From positions 1 to 64,000 of the forward strand of contig DFEB01000038.1 of the NCBI GenBank assembly GCA_002368605.1: DNA of 64,000 bases. The letters run 5' to 3'. This stretch comes from Treponema sp. UBA3813. GTDB taxonomy: Bacteria; Spirochaetota; Spirochaetia; Treponematales; Treponemataceae. Of the stretch, positions 58,427 through 64,000 are shown in pieces. How positions within the stretch are numbered: the first letter of the stretch is position 1; each line of letters begins with the position of its first letter. Both the position numbers and the translations under genes were made by a program. The notes under the pieces were generated by a model. That model ran no database searches. It was not told where the DNA came from and saw only the letters and a list, made by a program, of their open reading frames with translations.

Positions 58427-58551
58427 GTATACACTTTTTATTTACGAATATCTTTTTATTAAAATCCTTTTTAAGTAATTTTATATAAGTCGATTTTCAT
58501 GATTTTTTGTCATTTTTTTTATACATATTTTAATCTCATGGAGACATTCAA

Positions 58552-60363
58552 ATGGCATTGATTTCAAGACGCCGTTCTGCAGCAAATGAAGAAAAAGCTG
58601 CGGAAAATCAACCTGAGCTTGATTTGCAGACTGCAAATCCAAGTCTTCCCGAAAACGAAAATACTGACAGTACAGTTGCAGAAGAAAAAAACGCAAAAGT
58701 CGTTAGAAGACGGCGCATTGTTGTAAAGAGCGAAAATACATCTGAAGAAGCAGAAACTGCTGAAAAACAGCCAGAAAGTTATGAATCTGCAAATATTGCT
58801 TCTGAACCAGCTTCATTTGACAGTAACGAACAAAATGTTGTTGAAGGGGGGCCGGAATCTGACTCTGGAGATAATCAGTCTGGTGAGCAGGGCTATCAGG
58901 CTCGTTCTTATCGAAGTAACTATCGAAATTATAGCAATCCCCGCGAAAATAATTATAACAATAATGGCCGTGGTCGCTTCGACCGCCGCCAGAGCTATCG
59001 TGAGCGAATCGCAGCCAGAAACGCTGCCAGGGACGAGGCTACGGCACAGGCTCAGATTATCGAAAATCCGGAGGAATTTGAGGCTAAACCAAAGCTTTTA
59101 ATCAATGACCTCACCAAAATGAGCATGCCTGAGCTTCGTAATCTTGCAATCGAATACGGCTATCCTGAAGAAGAACTTCCCGCAATGAAAAAGCAGGACC
59201 TTATCTTCGTTATCTTAAAATCACACACAGAGCGGGGCGGCTTGATTTTCGCTTCCGGCTCCCTGGAGATTTTGCCTGACGGCTACGGATTTTTGAGAAG
59301 TCCTCAGAACAGCTATTTGCCAGGTCCTGATGACATTTACATCTCCCCAAGCCAAATCCGTCTCTTCAACCTTAAAACCGGCGATACCATTTACGGTCAG
59401 ACACGCTCTCCAAAAGAAGGCGAGAGATTCTTCGCTTTGCTCCGTATCATGACTGTCAACTTTGACGAGCCGCGCGTTGCCCAGACCCGCGTTCCTTTCG
59501 AGAATCTTACTCCTCTTTATCCGAAAGAAAAACTCACCCTTGAGACAACTTCCACCGAATACAGCACCCGCATAATCGACTTGTTTGCCCCGATTGGCAA
59601 AGGCCAGCGTCTTCTTATCGTCGCGCCTCCAAAGGCCGGTAAAACAACGATTTTGCAGAAAGTGGCAAACGCAATCACTACCAACAATCCTGAAGTCTAC
59701 CTCATTGTTCTTCTCATAGACGAACGCCCTGAGGAAGTCACCGACATGGAGAGGGCAATCAAAGGCGAAGTCATTTCATCTACATTTGACGAGCAGGCTA
59801 CCCGCCATGTTCAGGTTGCGGAAATGGTTCTTGAAAAGGCAAAACGCCTGGTTGAGCACAAGCGTGATGTCGTCATTCTCCTTGACTCAATCACCCGTCT
59901 TGCACGAGCCTACAATGTCACCGTTCCGACCAGCGGCAAAGTCCTTTCCGGCGGTGTTGACTCAAACGCCCTTCACAAGCCAAAAAGATTCTTCGGTGCT
60001 GCGCGAAACATCGAGGAAGGCGGCTCTCTCACAATTATTTCTACGGCCCTTATCGATACAGGAAGCCGCATGGACGAGGTTATCTTTGAGGAATTCAAAG
60101 GTACCGGTAACTCAGAAATCGACCTTGACCGCCGACTGGCTGAGCGTCGTCTTTTCCCGGCCATCAACATCAAAAAATCTGGCACACGAAAGGAAGAGCT
60201 TCTTCTTGACGAGGCTACCTTGCAGAAACTCTGGGTTTTGCGCAAGGTCATCAACCCTATGGAAGATGCCGAAATCACCGAGCTTATCCTTGAGCAGATG
60301 AAGAAGAGCCGCAATAACGAGGCTTTCCTCACAAACATGAACACGGGAAGCGCAGCTCTCTAG
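58552..60363 (+). CDS. rho: Transcription termination factor Rho with disordered extension
   Basis: 603 residues, against about 420 for E. coli Rho. The first about 175 residues are acidic, then an Arg/Asn/Tyr/Gly-rich tract ([18 protein letters not shown] ...) that looks disordered. Next come the Rho N-terminal helical domain ([15 protein letters not shown]), the RNA-binding cold-shock-like domain ([11 protein letters not shown]), and the ATPase with Walker A PPKAGKTT near 359, RNA loop segments ([13 protein letters not shown]) and [10 protein letters not shown]. It unwinds RNA and ends transcription. GGAG precedes the ATG. Confidence 0.95.
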   Translation: MALISRRRSAANEEKAAENQPELDLQTANPSLPENENTDSTVAEEKNAKVVRRRRIVVKSENTSEEAETAEKQPESYESANIASEPASFDSNEQNVVEGGPESDSGDNQSGEQGYQARSYRSNYRNYSNPRENNYNNNGRGRFDRRQSYRERIAARNAARDEATAQAQIIENPEEFEAKPKLLINDLTKMSMPELRNLAIEYGYPEEELPAMKKQDLIFVILKSHTERGGLIFASGSLEILPDGYGFLRSPQNSYLPGPDDIYISPSQIRLFNLKTGDTIYGQTRSPKEGERFFALLRIMTVNFDEPRVAQTRVPFENLTPLYPKEKLTLETTSTEYSTRIIDLFAPIGKGQRLLIVAPPKAGKTTILQKVANAITTNNPEVYLIVLLIDERPEEVTDMERAIKGEVISSTFDEQATRHVQVAEMVLEKAKRLVEHKRDVVILLDSITRLARAYNVTVPTSGKVLSGGVDSNALHKPKRFFGAARNIEEGGSLTIISTALIDTGSRMDEVIFEEFKGTGNSEIDLDRRLAERRLFPAINIKKSGTRKEELLLDEATLQKLWVLRKVINPMEDAEITELILEQMKKSRNNEAFLTNMNTGSAAL

Positions 60364-60384
60364 GCTTACGATTTACTAAAACAC

Positions 60385-60416
60385 AAAGACTTCGGAATTG
60401 ACCGGAGTCTTTTTTT
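60385..60416 (+). terminator. Intrinsic terminator of rho
   Basis: AAAGACTTCGG ... CCGGAGTCTTT with one G-T pair and a T-run. Confidence 0.8.
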
Positions 60417-60447
60417 ATGTGAAGAGAAAATAAAGTGGGCGGAAAAT

Positions 60448-60475
60448 AAAAAAAACGCTCCCGAAATGGAAGCGT
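60448..60475 (-). terminator. Intrinsic terminator of tRNA-Leu
   Basis: On the minus strand ACGCT-TCC ... GGG-AGCGT followed by a run of T. Confidence 0.8.
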
Positions 60476-60476
60476 C

Positions 60477-60560
60477 TGCCCGGAAGGGGACTTGAACCCC
60501 TATGAAGTTGCCCTCACTAGGACCTGAACCTAGCGCGTCTGCCAATTCCGCCACCCGGGC
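60477..60560 (-). tRNA. tRNA-Leu (CAG anticodon)
   Basis: 84 nt class II tRNA: acceptor GCCCGGG with TCCGGGC, D-arm with GGCAGACGC, anticodon stem CTAGG/CCTAG with loop TTCAGGT (anticodon CAG), a long variable arm, T-arm GGGGTTCAAGTCCCC. The CCA end is not encoded. Confidence 0.95.
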
Positions 60561-60621
60561 GAAAATGTTATTCTATTCTATAGTAAAGCTCTTTCTGTGT
60601 CAATTTGCAGAAGAGCTGTTT

Positions 60622-61014
60622 TTAAGTATTTCCGATATATTTCATTGCGCAAAAGACAAATCCTGCCAAAATCGCGAGAATAAGAAAGAATGACCAGATT
60701 GGAAGGGTGCCGTCCGCGTTTTTGCGCCTTGAGCCACGGGGATTCCGCGAGTCTATGGCATTTAAAAGCGCTTTCTTTGATTTGCGCGATGCTTTCGATT
60801 CTTTTTGACTGGGAGGAAGAACTGTATTTCCATTGCCAACTGCATAGCCACAAGTTGGACATCCATTGCTGAACTTACTCGGCAGTCCAGTTGTGCCACA
60901 GACAGGGCAGCGCACTGAAGAAAAGAATTTTCCGCAGTGCTTACAGACCCGCGCGTTTTGGGGAACTTCTGCACCGCAATTTTCGCAGAAGAATTTCGCA
61001 GTTTGTTTTTTCAT
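60622..61014 (-). CDS. Double zinc-ribbon protein with C-terminal membrane helix
   Basis: 130 residues. Two zinc ribbons: FFCENCGAEVPQNARVCKHC and CPVCG ... CPTCG. Then a basic linker (about 70-100) and a membrane helix (WSFFLILAILAGFVFCAM). It should lie at the inner face of the cytoplasmic membrane. Function unknown. Its ATG overlaps the stop of the upstream receiver-like gene by 1 bp. Confidence 0.75.
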   Translation of the reverse strand: MKKQTAKFFCENCGAEVPQNARVCKHCGKFFSSVRCPVCGTTGLPSKFSNGCPTCGYAVGNGNTVLPPSQKESKASRKSKKALLNAIDSRNPRGSRRKNADGTLPIWSFFLILAILAGFVFCAMKYIGNT

Positions 61015-62270
61015 TATTTTTTTATCGCGAGGGCAAGTTTTTTCGCATCATTTGACATAACTTCTGCAAAAACATTCTCAATCTTGTCATCGATTTTCAT
61101 TGAAGCTATGCCAATTTTTGTACCTGGAGAAAGGTTAAGAATGAATGACGGAATATCTGGTGTGAATTCAAGAACAAGCCCATTGTAATTGCGTGCGACA
61201 CCTGAAACCATAGCAAGAGTGATAGGATTAGTGAATACAAATGATACTGAACTTGTACCTGTGTCAAGTTTGAGAGCTTCTGCTTTTTCTTTTTGATCGG
61301 CTCTGTTTGCGTTCATGATTGCAGCCAATTTTTCTTCAATATTCTGTTCGTCAGCCATTGGTGAATTCTCCTCAACTTTTTCAATTATATCATTACTTTC
61401 AGATTCTTCAAAGACTTCTTCACTTTTCTCTGCAAAATTATTTTCTGCAAGGAGTCTTTTTAGTTCGTCTTCACCGGGGAGAGTAGTGGATTCTGACTCG
61501 TCATAAGTATCGTTTATAATATCCGATACTGTTGGAATTTCTTCGTTTCCTGCAATTCTTTCCAGTTTATCAGCGGCTTCTTCATCACCGCTTATTTCCT
61601 CAAGACGGTCAGCGGCTTTTTCATCTGCGCTTATTTCTTCGAGACGCTCAGCCGCTTTTGCATCGCCTTCGGCTTCCATCTGCGCTTCTTCAATTTCATC
61701 GAAAGTTTGTTCATTTATTGTAAAATCTTCAGTTTTTTCATTTGTTTCCTCGAATTTTGTCACGAGTTCATCGAAACTGTCTTCTTTTTCTACACTCTCA
61801 TTTGATTCTTCAATTTTTGCATCGACAAACTTTTCCGCATTGGGAACCAGATCGTCTACAGAAATTTCTTTTTGCTCTTCTTCTGTAAGGTATCCTGAGA
61901 AAATGTCATCGGTTTTTGCAAGAATTTCTCGAAGTGTGTCCAAGCCTTCTACTTCGACTGAATCAAAAGTTCCCCGTACATGAAGGGCTTGTGCTTTCTT
62001 TTGTTCCTCTTCGTTGAAATTTTCGTCGGTATAAAGAATGACTTGGGGCAGGTAATCGCCGAAACCGCTAGAAGCATATTGTGCTAGGGTTTTCCAATGA
62101 CGAGGGTAATCTGCTGTGCTTACAACGATGAGATGGGGCGCGATTTCTTCGATGTTATCCAAAGCTTTTAAAAGCCACTTATAGACAATCGTGTCATAGC
62201 CTGCTGATTTGAGAACTTCCGAAATATTGTTGATTGCCTTTTCATCATCGGCAACGAGCAATGCCTTCAT
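61014..62270 (-). CDS. Receiver-like protein with acidic repeat region and C-terminal beta domain
   Basis: 418 residues. The first about 120 residues fold like a receiver domain (MKALLVADDEKAINNISEVL; IAPHLIVVSTADYP), but the usual phospho-Asp position holds Val/Ser, so it may be a pseudo-receiver. The middle (about 130-320) is very acidic and holds three 13-residue repeats of the type AADRLEEISxDE. The C-terminal about 85 residues form a small beta domain (VSGVARNYNGLVLEF) that could be PilZ-like but lacks the clear motif. Operon with the zinc-ribbon gene. Confidence 0.6.
   Translation of the reverse strand: MKALLVADDEKAINNISEVLKSAGYDTIVYKWLLKALDNIEEIAPHLIVVSTADYPRHWKTLAQYASSGFGDYLPQVILYTDENFNEEEQKKAQALHVRGTFDSVEVEGLDTLREILAKTDDIFSGYLTEEEQKEISVDDLVPNAEKFVDAKIEESNESVEKEDSFDELVTKFEETNEKTEDFTINEQTFDEIEEAQMEAEGDAKAAERLEEISADEKAADRLEEISGDEEAADKLERIAGNEEIPTVSDIINDTYDESESTTLPGEDELKRLLAENNFAEKSEEVFEESESNDIIEKVEENSPMADEQNIEEKLAAIMNANRADQKEKAEALKLDTGTSSVSFVFTNPITLAMVSGVARNYNGLVLEFTPDIPSFILNLSPGTKIGIASMKIDDKIENVFAEVMSNDAKKLALAIKK
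61570..61686 (-). repeat. Tandem 39-nt repeat coding for 13-residue units
   Basis: About three units with a period of 39 nt (TCAGCGGCTT words at 61570, 61609 and 61648 on the plus strand), inside the receiver-like gene. Confidence 0.75.
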
Positions 62271-62290
62271 TTGTTTTGCCCCTTTTTTTA

Positions 62291-63259
62291 TTACTCAGTA
62301 CCGAGATTTGTGACAGAATAGTCGTAAATCTGCCAGATTCCGTCTCGCTGACGGACTTTGTATATGTATCGTTTTTTCTCGCTGAAATTAGGATATCTGA
62401 ACCATTCCAGGACTGAAACTGTGCCCTCTGTCTGAGAATATGATGTGTTTTCAATATGGAATCGTTCTGGAATGCTTACGATGTCATAGTCAATGCGATT
62501 TTGCATGAGATCAGCCTTGTATATCTGTAACATTCGGTTTCGCTCGTCTGCGCTTGCATTCTTATATTTGCGGTTGACTTCGCTGTTTCTTACCATCATT
62601 TGTTCAATATCCATATAGAGGAAGTACTGATCCCAAAGTGATTTCTGCCGCGCAGTGATTGTCTGTTCAACGACTTTGTCAGGAGAAATTGCTTCTGGCT
62701 TTAGGAGAGAGGTCGTTTTGTTCTCGACAGGGAGAATGCTTGAAGATGATGCGGATGGTGCGGGTCTGATGTCGAGGCTGAGACGGTTTGATGCAATCTC
62801 AATCATTCGTGATTTGTACAATTCTGGATAGAAGCGCATTTCGAGATAATAGATAGATGGCTCGTCAATCTGAATGTAGTCTTTTACATTCTCAACAAAA
62901 GAATAAGTTTCACCAGGTTCAATAGCAAGCTCCCGAAAATAGACTGTCTGATTCGTAGAGCGTTTGATAACCAAATCTTTCGTGTGGGGAAGAGTGGTGT
63001 TTTTAATTGTATAAGCGTAGAAATCAAGGGAGAACATGCGGTCATCGGCAAGCTTAAAGCGGAGTGTTTCCGTTCCCTTGTTCGTGATTGCCACATCTAC
63101 ATAAATCGGGTTGTCGTCTTTGCTTCCCGGATAATACATGGTTCGGTCATAGAATTTTATTGAAACCGATGCCTGCGAATAATCCGCCGCTGTTTCTGAA
63201 TAAGCGAAGTTCACAAGAAGTGAGAAAATTGTTATAATTGGTAAAAGAATGCGTTTCAA
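62291..63259 (-). CDS. Exported protein with BsuPI-like domain
   Basis: 322 residues with a signal peptide (about 1-21, ending NFAYSE). The N-terminal mature domain (about 28-165) reads VDVAITNKGTETLRFKLA and FSLDFYAYTIKN, like the BsuPI proteinase-inhibitor fold, an Ig-like beta sandwich. The C-terminal half (about 200-320) is helical, then a small beta domain. It lies 20 bp upstream of the receiver-like gene, so they may form an operon. Function unknown. Confidence 0.6.
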   Translation of the reverse strand: MKRILLPIITIFSLLVNFAYSETAADYSQASVSIKFYDRTMYYPGSKDDNPIYVDVAITNKGTETLRFKLADDRMFSLDFYAYTIKNTTLPHTKDLVIKRSTNQTVYFRELAIEPGETYSFVENVKDYIQIDEPSIYYLEMRFYPELYKSRMIEIASNRLSLDIRPAPSASSSSILPVENKTTSLLKPEAISPDKVVEQTITARQKSLWDQYFLYMDIEQMMVRNSEVNRKYKNASADERNRMLQIYKADLMQNRIDYDIVSIPERFHIENTSYSQTEGTVSVLEWFRYPNFSEKKRYIYKVRQRDGIWQIYDYSVTNLGTE

Positions 63260-63309
63260 CTGCTTCTCCTCATTTTAGAGATATTCACATATATTATCGG
63301 AATGTTTTG

Positions 63310-64000
63310 ATGAAATCATTATTATCAAATTATTTACTTTCTGTCACTAATGGCTGGCAGGATTTTCTTTCAGATGTTAAAAGTCTTGCTTCCGGGGATT
63401 ATTTCCCGGCCGAAATCGAAGGAGTTTCTCTCACTTCTTCAAGTTTCCTTGCGGCTCATTACATTGAGGCCGTGCGCTCTCGTATTCTTTCTTCGCTCCA
63501 GTATAATGCCACTGGCCGCTATGCCCAGAACCAGCAGAAGGCGGGGACGACCGGGCTTTCATCTTCTTCACTTGATTTTGTCATGGTTGTTCCGACGGAC
63601 AAGGAAGCTTTGGATTTGAGGCAGGATTTTGAGACTGCATTTTCTGATTCCGTAGAGATTTATCTTCTTCCATGGTGGGGGCTGGTTCCTTATCGTCCGA
63701 GTGCGGTGGGTAGCGCGATTTTTGGCCAGCGGTCGGGAGTCCTTTCCCGCCTGGCTTATCAGGCACGCTCTCTTTCTGCAAGCACAAAGCCCCGCATTTT
63801 CATCGTGATCCAGCGCTCGCTTCAGACGCCGCTTCCGTCTCCAGAGTATATCCGCTCCCTTGTTTTTTCTCTGAGCAAGGGAAGTCAGATTGATCCTGCC
63901 GATTTGGCAGAAAAACTGGCTTCTTTGGGCTATATCCGGGTCCCCAAGGTCGGAGTGCCGGGGGAATTTACCCTTCGCGGCGAGGTTCTCGATGTTTTTA
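63310..64000 (+). CDS. mfd: Transcription-repair coupling factor Mfd, N-terminal part
   Basis: The gene begins at the ATG at 63310 and stays open to the window edge (230 residues visible). It aligns with the UvrB-like domain 1 of Mfd: VMVVPTDKEALDLRQDFETA, YLLPWWGLVPYRPSAVG followed by an R-x-x-VLSRLA segment, and GYIRVPKVGVPGEFTLRGE leading to VLDVF. Mfd removes stalled RNA polymerase and recruits UvrA. The helicase domains lie outside. The start codon has no strong ribosome site; TATATT at 63290-63295 may be its -10. Confidence 0.88.
   Translation, partial: MKSLLSNYLLSVTNGWQDFLSDVKSLASGDYFPAEIEGVSLTSSSFLAAHYIEAVRSRILSSLQYNATGRYAQNQQKAGTTGLSSSSLDFVMVVPTDKEALDLRQDFETAFSDSVEIYLLPWWGLVPYRPSAVGSAIFGQRSGVLSRLAYQARSLSASTKPRIFIVIQRSLQTPLPSPEYIRSLVFSLSKGSQIDPADLAEKLASLGYIRVPKVGVPGEFTLRGEVLDVF

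Noticed and set aside
61570..61686. CRISPR-like array
   Set aside because: The 39-nt periodic repeats have no spacers and are in-frame coding repeats.

Overview
The window reads as a chromosomal segment of a Treponema-like spirochaete. The evidence is periplasmic-flagellum genes (flgG, rod-binding flgJ), a chemoreceptor, an rnf-type locus, many lipoproteins with loose spirochaetal lipoboxes, and core gene blocks (HU-lnt-bactofilin-rho; murG-cvpA-holB-sensor kinase-sigma54 regulator) that I recall from treponemes. Coding density is high and no gene-free stretch exceeds 300 bp. The longest gaps, about 180-220 bp (6001-6218, 8845-9026, 18959-19177), carry leaders or hairpins and are described below. 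I see no prophage, insertion sequence or CRISPR array.

Layout. 1-4.2 kb: tail of an unknown protein, a lipoprotein, trmB and ligA. 4.2-6.0 kb (minus): an M23 peptidase and an isolated CbiL-type methyltransferase. 6.2-13.5 kb (plus): a PfoR-like PTS IIC membrane protein, then a signalling group (FHA protein, metallophosphatase, Hanks-type kinase) followed by Lon. 13.4-15.8 kb (minus): a DUF3015/DUF4105 envelope pair. 15.9-22 kb: rlmI, an AT-rich accessory island (split membrane ORF, second membrane protein, DUF3800 protein) with repeated hairpin leaders, two small exported proteins, and miaA. 22-33.4 kb: a TatD-family nuclease carrying an in-frame GC-rich insertion, Hpt and class I fumarase, signal peptidase I, a lone 5S rRNA gene, ilvB, tRNA-Val, a ComFB-domain protein and aconitase. 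33.6-43.7 kb: a lipoprotein, a conserved cytosolic protein, a DUF212 protein, and a full rnfCDGEAB-order operon with an extra membrane protein in front and a GH57-like protein behind. 43.7-45.1 kb (minus): flgG-flgJ with a sigma28-like promoter. 45.3-55.5 kb: MCP, murC, an outer-membrane barrel, murG-cvpA-holB-kinase-regulator. 55.6-60.4 kb: tRNA-Glu, rpsT, hup, lnt, bactofilin and rho. 60.4-63.3 kb (minus): tRNA-Leu, a zinc-ribbon protein, a receiver-like repeat protein and a BsuPI-like exported protein. From 63.3 kb to the edge: the start of mfd.

The most interesting locus is the rnf-like operon. Gene order and membrane topology are those of Rnf, but the residues that normally hold redox cofactors are largely absent: no Cys at the usual RnfA/RnfE sites, no S/T-G-A-S/T flavinylation site in RnfD or RnfG, no glycine-rich NADH/FMN loop in RnfC, and a shortened RnfB. 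It is flanked by a GH57-like protein whose nucleophile Glu is replaced. This looks like a repurposed Rnf derivative.

Other structural signals: two copies of a long nested hairpin whose stems covary; two inverted arrays with a 10-nt period; several genes whose predicted start of transcription falls on the start codon (leaderless mRNAs); and two places where a promoter is embedded in the terminator of the preceding gene. All functional statements are from sequence reading only; no searches or folding programs were run.
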